Shown here: positions 1 to 11,427 of the stretch, one piece after another | Layout of the letters: every line of letters begins with the position of its first letter | Position numbering within the stretch: the stretch's first letter is position 1 | Assembly (NCBI GenBank): GCA_032622095.1 | Contig: CP136061.1 | Coordinates: 38,321,797 to 38,385,796, forward strand | Direction: 5' to 3' | DNA: 64,000 nt | Origin: Siphonodentalium dalli | Taxonomy: Eukaryota; Mollusca; Scaphopoda; Gadilida; Siphonodentaliidae | The notes under the pieces: generated by a model | The model's input: only the letters and a program-made list of their open reading frames with translations | The model's database searches: none | What the model was told of the DNA's origin: nothing | Program-made: the position numbers and the translations under genes

Positions 1-360
1 TCATTTGTTATGCGTAGTATGTCATTTGTTATGTGTAGTATGTCATTTGTTATGCGTAGTATGTCATTTGTTATGAGTAGTATATCATTTGTTATGCGTA
101 GTATGTCATGTGTTATGCGTAGTATGTCATTTGTTATGCGTAGTATGCCATTTGTTATGCGTAGTATGTCATGTGTTATGCGTAGTATGTCATCTGTTAT
201 GCGTAGTATGTCATGTGTTATGCGTAGTATGTCATTTGTTATGCGTAGTATGTCATTTGTTATGCGTAGTATGTCATTTGTTATGCGTAGTATGTCATCT
301 GTTATGCGTAGTATGTCATTTTTTATGCGTAGTATGTCATGTGTTATGCGTAGTATGTCT
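1..360. repeat. 21-bp minisatellite, about 17 copies
   Basis: Head-to-tail copies of a 21-bp unit containing TTTGTTATGCGTAGTATG, with scattered single-base variants, run from the window edge to about 358. Because 21 is a multiple of three, all frames stay open and give meaningless periodic peptides. The array probably continues to the left of the window. It abuts the splice acceptor of the exon at 369. Confidence 0.95.
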
Positions 361-368
361 ATTTTCAG

Positions 369-683
369 GCTGTGATCAGTGGGTTCTTACTGACTACAGT
401 TGCGATCAAAATTTAACAATAAACCATATGGAGAATATTTCATTATATTACTCGAACGTTGATATTATAACGTCACTAAACGGCCATCACGTGCTATTAT
501 ATGAAGACAAGACAAATCATTATTGCAATATAGTCGATATAGTTATGCTTCTAGATTCATTATTTGAAAAAAATATGCTTTATAATGCCACTGATACTAT
601 GCAGCCTGCACTGCAACATGTTGCATATTTGAGTCAAATGAATACTTATCACCAAGACTACAGTTTCATAATGCGACTATATT
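369..683 (+). CDS. Probable internal exon of an unrecognised (possibly secreted) protein
   Basis: A 315-bp open segment sits between a good acceptor (TATTTTCAG ending at 368) and a consensus donor (GTAAGT at 684). Both junctions are phase 1, so the exon is symmetric and encodes 105 residues. Phase 1-1 exons are typical of extracellular modules. The predicted peptide has cysteines near both ends and in the middle (starting CDQW, with YSC, HYCN and LYC) and N-glycosylation-type sequons NLT, NIS and NAT, which fits a secreted or surface domain, but I recognise no family. A second GTAAGT donor lies at 709, created by a 25-bp duplication; its use would give 340 bp and shift the frame. Diverged related sequences occur on the minus strand at 4422-4456, 4797-4870 and 4985-5028. 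Alternatively this is a repetitive element with chance splice-like ends. Other exons were not found. Confidence 0.42.
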
Positions 684-884
684 GTAAGTTTCATAATGCG
701 ACTATATTGTAAGTTTTTGTTTTATTGATATATCTTATCAACAGACAAGTGATCATGGCAAATTTTATATCATAACGAGTTCTACTGTGATATATACACT
801 GGCAAAATTATACCCCAACAATCATCGCCGTCAAGAGTATATCATACATCTATCATGAGAGTGTGTGTGTTCTATTGAACGCGT

Positions 885-1795
885 TATGGGGTTGTCATCC
901 ATTCTATGATGATCATTCCGTCTTTATGTTGTGTTCATTCACCTTTATATGGAATTCAGTCGCCTTTATGTGATGTGCACATGTCGTTATATGGTGTCCA
1001 TTCATCGTCATATGATGTCCATTCACCTTTATATGTTGTGCACATGTCTATATATGGTGTGCATTCACCTTTAAGATGGTAATCGCTATTCTTTAAATTG
1101 TGTCAATTCACCTTTATATGTGGTGTGCAAATGTCTTTATATGGTGTCCATTCACCTCCACGTGGTGTCCATTCTCATTGCTATGGTGTCCATTCGCTTT
1201 ATATGATATCCATTCAATGATGATATTATTTATGTGATGTTTATTCGCATGTATATGGTGTCCATTCACCTTTATATGTGTTTTACCTTTATATGGTGCT
1301 CGGTCACGTTTATGTGATGTACAATTACCTTTATACTTATATGGTGTCTGTTCACCTTTATATGGTGTCCATTCACCTTTATATTGTCTCCAGTCATCTT
1401 TATTTGATGTAAAATTTACCTTTATATGGTGTTGGTTCACATTTATGTGGTGTTGTGTTTCCCTTGTATGATGACCATTCACCTTTATGATGATTGCTGT
1501 TCTTTAAATATATCTTGATGTGCATTCTCCATCATATGGTGGCCAGTCACCAATATATGGTGTCCATTTATATGTATGTGCTGTGTTTTACCTCCATATG
1601 GTGCTCAGTCACCTTTATATGGTGTATATTCACCAGCATATGGTGGCCATTGCACTTTATATTTGTACATGTACCTTTAGTATGTGTATGTACCTCTATG
1701 TGGTCTGTATTTAACTATATATGATGTGGTTTTTACCTGTATATGGTATCATTTACCTTTATATGGTGTCCATTTACCTTTATCTGTACATGGCG
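885..1795. repeat. Degenerate 21-bp minisatellite
   Basis: About 40 diverged copies of a ~21-bp unit with core CCTTTATATGGTGTCCATT. Interruptions occur at 1075-1105 and 1485-1510. The long minus-strand frame at 1114-1482 (repeating NGHH..) is a periodic read-through, not a gene. The unit resembles the ~42-bp unit in the middle of the 41-46 kb foldback element. Confidence 0.9.
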
Positions 1796-1799
1796 GCCG

Positions 1800-2704
1800 T
1801 TTATGATGATTGCCGCTGTACTTTAAATGATGTTCATATAACTTGTTCTTACATGATTCTATCCTTATTCCATTCAATAAACCCATTCTATAAATTGTGA
1901 TATTAAACGTTCGTTTAATAACAGGAAATAGTGCCATGTCACCTTTGACTACCGACTTGTCGTCTGTTTACATTCCGTACGCTACGTCTCAAAATACTAC
2001 AGCTTCCAATATTTTTCCAACAAACTATAATGAATGAAGAGTTTGAAAAGTAATGTCATTAAATATTCGCCATTAAATACGCCAAAGAATCTTTATTTAT
2101 CTGGGACTATTTCTTTACGCGGACAAACAACGCATATTTATGTGAAACGTCATCGCATGCCTTATTGAAGCCGATGTTAATTTCGCGTTCCATGTGTTGC
2201 TTTAAGTATTATGTCGAGGTTTTGGATCATGTAATAAATATAATCTACAACGGGTCCCCAGTTTATAGCGGAATTTACAAAACGAGTCTTGTAAATTATG
2301 TCTGGACCGAGCCTTTACAGGGGGAGGGTGGTCGCACAAAAGTTTTATCATACAGGGCCGGGATGGTGGGTCCGAAGAAGCCCGAAAAAATGAGTTTGTG
2401 CAAATTGATTTATATTCACATTTTTGCCCTTGTTTTAAGTTGTTTTAAAATGTATTCATTAATAATTGTGTTCTAATGCATTTTATGGCCTTTACAGAAA
2501 CTTAGGAACAGGGTAGGTATAAGATATAAGTAATACAGGGGATATCTTCCAAAAAACATACCTATACCGGGCGGGGTGGGTGCATCTCAGAGGCCTGAAC
2601 AAAATTGTTTGTGCAAATTTTTTTCAACCCACATTATGGACATTGTTTTAAGTTGTTTTCACTAATAAATGTGTTCTAACATAGATTATGACCTTAACCA
2701 ACAC
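1800..2704. other. No gene seen; weak tandem duplication
   Basis: AT-rich sequence with two diverged copies of a ~135-bp block (about 2340-2480 and 2568-2700) sharing TTTGTGCAAATT, TTTTAAGTTGTTTT and GTGTTCTAA. The small plus-strand frame at 2165-2476 overlaps the first copy and shows no recognisable protein. Confidence 0.5.
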
Positions 2705-2708
2705 TTAA

Positions 2709-3197
2709 AGGTACGGTTGGCCTTGGCGGTGGGTATCCTGTGAAAATATTCCACCCGTCAAAAAACGCCACAAACAGAAAGAACAACAAAATGTAGACAG
2801 ACTTTGTCCGTATACAAATAAGAAATATCGCATCAACAGTATGTTATTGTCATATTTTTGACCATTGTTATGTAAACAAAAGCATAAAAGGTTACTTTTC
2901 TGGTGTTTGTTTATATTATGATAGTAAACATAAAGAGCGTTCTTTGTGGGTAAATTCCTGATATGGAACGAATAAAGAGCGTTTATGCCATTGTGTGTGA
3001 TTAGCCAGCAGCATTGTGTTGTCTTCTGTAACACAATCAGGCTCTTGCTTAGGTAAAATATAGTACATCTTTATGATAACATGCTGTTTACGCGATGGTC
3101 GTGGTATATATGAACGAAACTGTATGCGTTTTAATGTTTTTCTGTTTACGGTGATTGGAACAAATATGAATATCGACAACTAAGGCCTCACGTGCCT
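2709..3197. mobile_element. TTAA-flanked MITE, AGGYACGG family, copy 1
   Basis: The element is bounded by TTAA at 2705-2708 and 3198-3201 and has terminal inverted repeats starting AGGTACGG and ending CGTGCCT. The interior shares over 300 bp with the copy at 34535-34910. No transposase is encoded, so it is non-autonomous. A TTAA target fits the piggyBac or Kolobok superfamilies; the AGG termini do not settle which. Confidence 0.8.
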
Positions 3198-3201
3198 TTA
3201 A

Positions 3202-3765
3202 GAACATAATTATGTAGGTATAAGATAAAGCACTCTCAGGTGCCAAATAAAAGTGCTGACTCAACAGGAGTGCTGGTTTGCATTTCACCTCAAATTAATA
3301 TTGAATAGTGCCTGATAGTTCTGGCATTTCCACTCTGGCATGTCTAATGACCAAATAATACTAGTGCTGCAGAGTGCTGGCTAACAAAATACCTCGAATT
3401 AAAAAATAAACATGCCAGTCTGTTTATTTGGCTCCAAAGAGTGATACTTATACACTATAAAACTGTCATTGCAGGTATGGCTATAAGGTGTTCTGATATG
3501 ATGGTTGGTGGCAACATTTTGGGAACAGTGAAGAAGTCATTAATTAGTAACTGGATTATTTATGAAAAATTAAACACAATGTTGGCTTATTGGCACTATA
3601 AATATTACCTCACAATATATGTGCATACTGAATAATAAAACACTTTTTATTTCAAAATGTATTTTTCAATGTCGAAAACAACATCATAACCATTGATAGG
3701 GGGTGGGTCCAATAAAATCAGGCAGAATTTTTTTTTTTTGCACAAAAAGGGTGGGTGGGTAGCAA
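3202..3765. other. No gene seen
   Basis: AT-rich intergenic or intronic sequence. Short frames (for example 3441-3635) have no recognisable protein features. Confidence 0.4.
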
Positions 3766-3809
3766 AAGGGATTTTTTTACCCTGTGCCAATGCAAAAGGG
3801 ATTTTTTTA

Positions 3810-4144
3810 CCCTGTGCCAATGCAGTCTTTTATATATAAGAGAATGCATTGGCCTAACAAATTTTACAATTTTAATAATTTGTTCTTGTATTCTTTAACA
3901 ATTTTATAAGTTCACCCATACAGATCCCCAGACAAGCATGAGCAGACGACACTCTTCTATGTGCTTCTATATATGTGTGGGGCTCCCTGCAGGATAATGG
4001 ATGTTTTTTTATTTTATGTCGTAAAAATTGTAAGAAACATTTATTAAAAAAATGATAAAAAATTGTTAGGCCAATGCATTCTCTTAGATATGCGAGGCGA
4101 CCTATGGTCGACTCGCATATATAAGAGAATGCATTGGCACGGGG
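3810..4144. mobile_element. Hairpin MITE (CCCTGTGCCAATGC family), complete copy
   Basis: The element begins CCCTGTGCCAATGCA and ends TGCATTGGCACGGGG. The right end contains the family's 69-bp near-perfect palindrome (4070-4138) with GGCGACCTATGGTCGA at its centre; the left palindrome is partly deleted. A 33-bp segment ending in the left terminus is duplicated at about 3770-3835. The right flank (4145-4190) is shared with the copy at 58850-58895, so the repeat may extend beyond the termini given. Confidence 0.75.
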
Positions 4145-4421
4145 TAAAAAATCCCAACTTACGACTGGATTTGATATGGCGGGTCACAAGTTGGCTTCAA
4201 CACTAGTCAGTTTATAACAGGTACCAATAAAACAATAATGTACTATATACACATGTAATCACATCGTGAAATAATAACTATAGACTTATGATAATTTGTC
4301 ATTTGACAACTTGCATCATCAGACTGTATGATATCGGGGTCGCATTATTATATAGACTATTGTATGAATTAGATTATTTATAGATACAGAGGCACAGAGG
4401 CTCATATCGAAGAACATGGCG

Positions 4422-5028
4422 GCCGTTTAATGGTATTACTATCAACGTTCGAGTAATATAACGAATTATTAATTCGATATGACATTGTTTTCCCAGAATA
4501 GCATGTTATCGAACAAGGCTAATATCGTCCTTAAACCGAGTAATATCGAGTTGCGACATCTCCAATCCGAGTATATGGATTTAGGACATGCCGAAAAGCC
4601 TCTTCACTGCTATATAATAACGTGTAGGTATCCATTTTTGAGACGTCACTCATATGAAAGAGTTGTCAGTTACTAAGCGGCGATATAATTAATACATATG
4701 ATATTACTTGGCTCGTTTGATATTACTTGGCTCGTTTGATATTACTTGGCTCGTTTGATATTATTGGCCTAATTTCAAACAGCCAAGTAATTTTCCTCTA
4801 AATATTCTCCATAGGGTTCAATGTTAAACTTTGAACGCAACTGTAGTTTGTGACAAAACTATGACTACATCTGATTTTTTCAAACTGCATGCGCCTGAGT
4901 TTCATACATAGAATTTTTGAGAAATTTCAATTCACATATTTCGATTACTATCATACGCAAAAGGCGCAATTTATCCCAAATATGATAATCTCCATATGGC
5001 TACAATGTAAAAATTTTATCGCAACTTT
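4422..5028 (-). pseudogene. Broken paralogues of the 369-683 exon
   Basis: Three minus-strand blocks resemble the first half of that exon. 4797-4870 encodes HSFVTNYSC followed by a stretch similar to DQNLTINHMENI but closed by a stop. 4422-4456 matches the next part of the exon at DNA level. 4985-5028 is a further partial copy of the ATGGAGA region. The first two lie in the expected order but are separated by about 340 bp that includes a 20-bp tandem repeat. A stop codon and indels mean none is functional. Better conservation around encoded residues suggests ancestral coding, but a repeated element is possible. Confidence 0.35.
4695..4770. repeat. 20-bp tandem repeat, 3-4 copies
   Basis: Unit GATATTACTTGGCTCGTTT plus one base, repeated three times exactly and once partially. 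Confidence 0.9.
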
Positions 5029-5031
5029 TTA

Positions 5032-5260
5032 CCCTGTGCCAATGCATTCTCTTATATATGCGAGTCGACCATAGGTCGCCTCGCATATATAAGAGAATGC
5101 ATTGGCCTAACAAATTTTACAATTTTAATAATTTATTCTTGTATTCTTTAACAATTTTATAATTTCACCCATACAGAGCCCCAGACAAACATGAGCAGAC
5201 GACACTCTTCTATGTGCTGCTATATATGTGTGGGGCTCCCTGCAGGGTAATGGATGTTTT
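5032..5260. mobile_element. Hairpin MITE, truncated copy
   Basis: Begins CCCTGTGCC with an intact 69-bp palindrome (about 5037-5105), then shares the AT-rich interior and the block around TGAGCAGACGACACTC with the copy at 3810, stopping near 5260. The right palindrome is absent. Confidence 0.75.
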
Positions 5261-5689
5261 TTTTGGCCAGCAAGAGCACACTGATCAAATCCAGATTTTC
5301 AAATATGTGTGAGGTTCACAATTAGCATGTGTCATAATCGCACAGATCACCATACACCAAATTGCACCATTCATCATTTTCGATAAAAAATAAAATGCTC
5401 TATTATTTTGATCCCGTTTTAGGCCGACCCTCCAAAATTCAAGTCAATCCTGAAAAAAAACCTACTATACATACGAAATTTGTTTTCAGATCGCTTTAGA
5501 AAACAATGTGATATGACATAACGAATCAGACTATTCGTCAAACGCACCACTGAATATCGCTTTGGCCCACAATAAGGCCAATCAATAGAAGATACGCCAC
5601 GGATTACAACAATGTATACATATTATCAAAAATTAATTGATCCAAAATAAGCTATTTTCCCAAATTTGATATCCAAACTCAGAACATTT
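5261..5689. other. No gene seen
   Basis: AT-rich sequence with no recognised repeat or open frame. Confidence 0.4.
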
Positions 5690-5967
5690 CATTGTCATAA
5701 CCGAATAACGGGCGCTGACTATTATCGATGCAATCGTTATCGTACTGTTTGTACCCACAATGCATCACAATTCACCCGAATAATGTAGTAAATATATACA
5801 ACTGGGTGCAGTTCCCCACCGTGTGTTTTGTGAAATGGTAGAGTAGATGTGGTTGGAATTTTAGATAATCTTCGTTGACTAATACAGTCTTCCAGTGATG
5901 ATAGTGTTTGAATACTATATTATCGACTTTATTCACTGAAGTAAGTCCATAATATGTCTTTAAGAAG
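5690..5967 (-). repeat. Diverged TTAAAGACATATTATGGAC dispersed repeat
   Basis: Read on the minus strand, it starts TTAAAGACATATTATGGACT and retains scattered blocks (GATAA, ACTGGAAGA, a TATTTACTAC..ATTCGGG block) in the same order as the copies at 20930, 34911 and 38396. The 78-residue frame at 5772-6008 overlaps it and is probably not a gene. Confidence 0.5.
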
Positions 5968-7780
5968 TCATTGCTGAACTTTTGTGGCAATCGCATATTG
6001 TGGAGCATTCAATACGAAGTGCCCAGTAGTGGATTTTGAAGCCAAACCATGCTACTACATTGCCCTATATGCTATATACATAGTTTTAAATCAGTTATTC
6101 ATGAATTCCACGAAAAAGCAGCCATGGATACCGATAATGGGTATTTGCATCATAAGCATGTCATCGGGGAATGTTGTTGCTTCTTCTGTATTTCATTATT
6201 ACTATCCAATGAATATATTTTGGGATGGTCATTGCCCTCACTATACAATCTCTTAAACACCAGATATTGTGTGACTGGGGATCAATGATGCGCGCATGCG
6301 CAGTCAACGCATATTTTCATATTTTGCCAAATAAGGTCAAATGAACCCAAATATCATTTTCAAGCAGCTCAAGGGTCATTCTAGGTTAATAGTGAGGCCT
6401 GTGTGGAAATGTTATTTTGGTCACATTTCCCATATCACAATCTGCCTCAATTACCATAGTATCCCCTTTTTGCACATATATTTTAGTAAAATGACGGTTT
6501 AACCCCTACCAACAACCCGTTTCTAAGGTAAAAATAGTCGCATAGCAACCGTTGCCATGGAAAGTATTTTCGTGATTGCCCCCATATCTGTATATAATAC
6601 GTGGGACCTTATATACACATGTGCCAAGTTTTATGCTTTTATGACAATGTCCGCACTTGTTACACAAAAAACTATACCTAAAAAATCGCACGGTGATTCC
6701 GTCACGAAAATCTTGTCACGCTCACCATCTGGTAAATATCTACACTGCATTATACATTTATACCATAAAAATATGTTGTTTGTCAAGGGAAATCTTAACC
6801 CGTTTTGTAAAGAGCCAATTCAAGTATGTTATTTGTAACAATTCACAGAGTTATCTTGATAATGAAGGGTATCCTCGACACAAGGGAACTTTTCGTGTGA
6901 TTCCGTCACGGCCGAACTTTTGTTTATACCGATGCATTCTTTAAATGAGTATCAACTTCCGTTATGTATTTCGTAATTATATCACTTTGCTCCATCATTC
7001 TGGAAAACAGTAGGCGAAATAACATTGGTATGAACCACATACGGTCGGGTACAAGTTGAAAACAAGCTCTGCGATTGGTGATTCCGTCACGCTGGAATTC
7101 ATCACTGCGTTATATGTCAAATTTGATGACTTATTTTGATGTAAAACGCGTCTGTAGACTGCTTTAGCTTAACAAACAACTTGTTTCGCAACTGATGGAG
7201 CACTACCACCCGGCGTACATGTCTGTAAACAGGTTTTAGCCCCTCTTGAAATATAAAACAGCTTATAATTCTTGATAACTTCGCTGAGATTTTTGTTCAG
7301 TATAATGATATTCCAATTGTTTTTCGACGTATATTGTCCCTATACTGCAAAATACCGCGAATGTGAGGAGCGTCCGTTTATTTTCCGGAGTACGACAAAC
7401 GCGTGTAATTACGAATACGATGATTGATAATCGACTTGAAGATGATTTATGCAGCTAAATGTGGACACATCTTAAAGAGCGTCTCCTGAAACCATCACGT
7501 GATATAACACACCGAGGGTTTCCGCCTATCGCAACATGCACCTAAGACCGACTTGATATCTTCAGATTAAACTTTATTGTTGTTCCGGAATCGGGTTAAA
7601 TACATGTACTGTATATATATGTTAGAAAACTCAATGAACTCATATAAGTTTCGCTGCAGATGGCCTCAGACGAAACAGGGTGTCAATTTATGTTTGTTAT
7701 AGGATTTTGTGATTTTCATGTTCAGATCTCAAAATTTTCTCACATGTGCCCAGATTTTCAGATTGAGATCTCTAATTTTT
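5968..7780. other. No gene recognised; repeated 14-mer
   Basis: AT-rich, with three exact copies of GTGATTCCGTCACG near 6693, 6897 and 7078. A palindromic CpG cluster GCGCGCATGCGCAG occurs at about 6291. Several frames of 60-95 residues have no recognisable motif. Confidence 0.4.
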
Positions 7781-7784
7781 CTTA

Positions 7785-7945
7785 TAATGGCAGAACCATG
7801 GTCCACCCAGTGCATGGTCACAAGTCTACTGATCCGTTCAGAATATGCTATCACACAAGAAGTCAAGGAACAACCGAGGTCGGCGGGAATTGAATTACAC
7901 AAGGTTGTGAGCCCACCCCACATAACGGAGACCGTCTAGCTATAC
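7785..7945 (-). repeat. Possible tRNA-derived SINE fragment
   Basis: On the minus strand a tRNA-like head runs from about 7945 with an A-box-like TAGCTAGACGGT and a B-box-like AATTCAATTCCC (about 7885-7896). No A-rich tail or target duplication was identified, so this rests on promoter-box resemblance alone. Confidence 0.3.
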
Positions 7946-9400
7946 TTCCCTGTCCGCCATGTTTATTTTACCACGCAGTTTTATATAGGCCTAATGACGC
8001 AGTATAAAGTTATCCCGCGATGGACCTCAACTTGCTAATAAATTGTTAAAAAGGCACAACGCTTGCGAATGAAATATAAACTGGACCTGATTTCGTTCAG
8101 ACAAGTTCACAGCAAAATACCATGCACCTATATAATCATGTCCGACCTAAACATTTGTGTCAAATACCTAAGAAAGAGTGGAACAAACCAATAATTTCCA
8201 CTCCTCAAAATATTAACAAGGGTCTTTCTTCGCTTGGAAGTCAAAATGCACATTTTCTCACTACGTTTTAGAATTGATAAATATAGAGAAACTGTTTACA
8301 TATATTTGAATAGCCGTTCCATTGCTGTATTTCACAGTATAACTTCATATTTTAGCCGTTTTTACCAAAACCTTCATGAACGCTTTGTGCATTTTAAGAA
8401 ATCATTTAGATTCGTCTTGAATTAAATGCGACGTTTGTTTCAACAGATGAATTTATAATTCAACTCGAGTCTAATAAGAATTCGAGTCGTCGGTAGCGCG
8501 ACGTTTGTTCCAAGGGAAGAGTTCGCGCTGCCACTTGTCAAATTTTCCAATGGCAAAAATAATTCACATTTGGCAAAAATAGTTTCATATGGCAAAAGTT
8601 TGGGCAAGTCACTTTTTTATTCCTCAAGAAAGTTGAAACAAAAATGGTCAATCACTTCCATTCATTTCAGTAAACTCTTACAATGTAACTATATTAGTGG
8701 TATTGTACATGTATATGGTTTGGGAACAGTTAACAACTCTACGAGGATGCAGTTAATCTGATAGCATTAGTATTGAAGGGTAGTAGGATTACCCGTATTT
8801 AGTTTGGTGGTGTTTACATAGCTTAATATTCTAGTGATGTGCCCTTTTGATGAAGCAACCCTTCTGTCATGTTATTGTTCTGTTATTGGTTTACAATAGA
8901 GATGCGAGTACTAACTGCTTTCTTATCAATATCAAAAGTCGTTCAAATCGCGAATTTCGAAACATATGACTCAAAGGTGCAGGAAATGATGCTATCAGGG
9001 ATAGCATTTAGCAAATTCTAAAATAATTTGGCAAAAAATATTTTCATTTGGCAAATTATTTGGCAAAAGTAAATTTCGGTCCAGCGCGGAACCTGTCCAA
9101 GGGTAATTATTATCGTCACCAACATTTGGATCAACAACGCAAGCAAGTTTGCTTTCTGTGCACGTACATCCTCAAAAAAAAAACTTTTATCCGAAGAGGT
9201 CATTTGATGAAATCAATTGGTTGATCATCTGGAGAACATCTGATTCGGCAAACAAACGAAAATCAATTTCAAAATTTATAAATGTGCAAAATACATGCAA
9301 TATCATTTCATCCCACTCCAATTCATATTTTGTTTCGTATAAGTTTTAATGTACGTACGTGGGGTATTTTCCATAAAATATCTTCAAACAAACAAACTTA
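7946..9400. other. No gene recognised downstream of the globin exon
   Basis: I searched the minus strand here for globin exon 2 (CD1 Phe, distal and proximal His region) and found no convincing candidate. The stretch has short repeats of CATTTGGCAAA near 8560-8590 and 9030-9070. It may be globin intron 1. Confidence 0.35.
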
Positions 9401-9406
9401 TCTTAC

Positions 9407-9507
9407 TTGAGGAAGAAAGCTTTTCCAATGTCTTCATTTGATGCACCGCCTTTGAAGTCTGTCCATGACGACGCAATGGCTTTAGCTTGGTCAGCAGATA
9501 CACCCAT
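9407..9507 (-). CDS. Globin, first coding exon (partial gene)
   Basis: The minus-strand exon starts at an ATG in good context (CAACCATGG, 9505-9507) and encodes 33 residues plus two bases of codon 34, ending at a consensus donor (AA then GTAAGA). The peptide begins MGVSADQAKAIASSW and continues through an acidic, glycine-containing segment to GKAFFLK. This matches globin helices A and B: the A12 tryptophan, then the G..FFLK stretch aligning with myoglobin residues 25-31. The intron falls after the second base of the codon at B12, the intron position (B12.2) conserved across animal globins. Together these identify an intracellular-type haem globin, likely an oxygen carrier or store; no signal peptide precedes the Met. 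A start-codon exon with possible 5' UTR lies just upstream. Exons 2 and 3 were not found in the 9.4 kb to the window edge, so either intron 1 is long or this is an orphan exon. The reading frame shows no defect. Confidence 0.85.
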
Positions 9508-10419
9508 GGTTGAATTAAATACCTAGAAGTTTCCTTTAACAAATCACGAAACGAAGTCTGGAATTTGTCTGGAGTATGTCGGGCCCTGCTCTACCCCATC
9601 GACAATTATACTAGCTATACCTAAGGTTCACGTGATTAAATTGGTAAAATGCCAGTGCCAAGGAATGCTATATTAGAGTTGACATATTATGTCGCAGCCC
9701 CCGGCAACCCAAGTCCAGACTAGTTCTGAGATGAAATGCACTTAATTCTGTCAGATCCTGGTGCATTTAGAAACTGAAGGTTGGTCACGTACACGTAGAT
9801 AAAGCAACACCAGTTTTGCATTATGACGCAATTATTATCCATATCCATTGTGAAGAGCTCAATGGTAGCTATTTGCAACGGGTGTATGGTGCATGCTATA
9901 TGCCAGTAATTGTTCTCTTGTCGCCCAACCATTTACATCTAACACATTGGCGCGATAAAAATAACAGCAAAGCTTCCATTATGAGCATGGCTTAATTGCG
10001 ACTAGATGCGAAAACAATATGCGACTTTTCTTAAATTAAGGACTTCATGCAATATTGCAAGTGGCACTTGTGTCTAATGGAAACACTTTGATATGATGAA
10101 CTTTTAAACAACAAGTGCATTTGTCTACGTGCCGAGTTGTGATCTCACCACGATAGAAAAGGGCATAATGTTCAAGATCTTCACCACGATTTTATTAGTT
10201 TCATTAACTCTTGTTTTATAATTTGTATGGTACATGCATCAATAAAATACACACAGACATCCACCAGTTTAAGATTGAGATCGAGAACATATAATATGAC
10301 ACTTTTTAGTATCTGCTGTTTCTGGGAAACAATATCATAAAAGCGCGTATTCAGCAGATTATTGTAATTTGTTGTTAGCCTGACAGAACGTAACAACGTG
10401 CTAAAAACCCTTCATTGGT
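9508..10419. other. Globin 5' flank; no other feature recognised
   Basis: This is upstream of the minus-strand globin start, so any promoter should lie here. A possible acceptor-like CTTCTAG sits about 18 bp before the ATG, which would allow a 5' non-coding exon. I see no clear TATA box at a convincing distance. Confidence 0.35.
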
Positions 10420-10510
10420 CGTCGATATCTGAACATCAATATCTAATAGGATAGGATAATTTTAATTACAATACACATATGAATAGTACAATGGAATTAA
10501 CATATAACAA
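10420..10510 (-). mobile_element. 3' end of a non-LTR element with TATCC tail
   Basis: On the minus strand, ATATGTGTATTG, an A/T stretch and then tandem TATCC resembles the plus-strand tail at about 32355-32402. Short pentamer tails are typical of some non-LTR retrotransposons. Only the last tens of bases are recognisable. Confidence 0.45.
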
Positions 10511-10637
10511 GATAATAATTCAGTCTATTGCAGGGGGTAACATATGTCCCGCAGCGCTGTCCTGCTTTCCCAAAAACAAATATCACTATATAATTAATTA
10601 AAACGATGGCGTGAAAATTATTCAGTTATATATATAA

Positions 10638-11393
10638 CTAGAAGGTGACCCGACTTCGTCCGGGCTTTGACCTTGAATTGACCATTTTGAAGGTCAAGGT
10701 CAGGTGGGGTCAAACACCAACACCCCAAAAATTGTGGAAATCGGCCCAGGGGTACCGGGAAATCGGCCCGGCGGATACCGAGATACCCTATGCTATGCAA
10801 CAAATTTCGTCCGTAAAAATCCGCCAGTTTAACCCGATTTGATTTCCACTCAAGTATATAAACGCGCCTCATATACACACGCTCATTAATTATCAAGTTT
10901 CAACGTAAAGATAAATTACCATCAGTGCCCGAGATATCGCCAAGACGTCTGAACCAGTCAAATGCATCGGCCGGTTAAGCGTTAACGTGATCTAACGTTA
11001 TGACCTCTAACGACGTCATAGAAGTTATGCATTGTTTTTATCCTGATGGAAGATAGTACCACTTCTTCTTGATAATTGAGGCAGATAACTAAAACGGATA
11101 CATACGCATTATATATCGTTGGAAAGAGGAAACACGAAAGATTCTCACAGTTTCATTATTATGACTGGCATTTTATTATTCGCGCTGTTTCGAATCGATT
11201 TGTAAGCACAGAAATAAAATGAAAGTCCCGTAACACAGCGTAAAAACAGATTTGACCTCGGCACGTGAAAAGTTTACCTCGGATCTGAAAATTGATAGGC
11301 CCATGCCACCCCCCGTCCGAAAATACCCCCACATACCAATTTTCATCGAAATCGGCTCGGCCGTTTTCGAGTCCATCGCGATCACACAGACAG

Positions 11394-11427
<34 letters not shown>

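Noticed and set aside
10-375. 121-residue frame of repeated MRSMSFV
   Set aside because: Translation of the 21-bp minisatellite; only the non-repetitive part from 369 in a different frame looks like an exon.
5772-6008. 78-residue minus-strand frame
   Set aside because: It overlaps a diverged copy of the TTAAAGACAT dispersed repeat and has no recognisable features.
6288-6306. NRF1-like palindrome GCGCGCATGCGCAG
   Set aside because: It matches the consensus, but a single site with no nearby gene or promoter gives no support for function.
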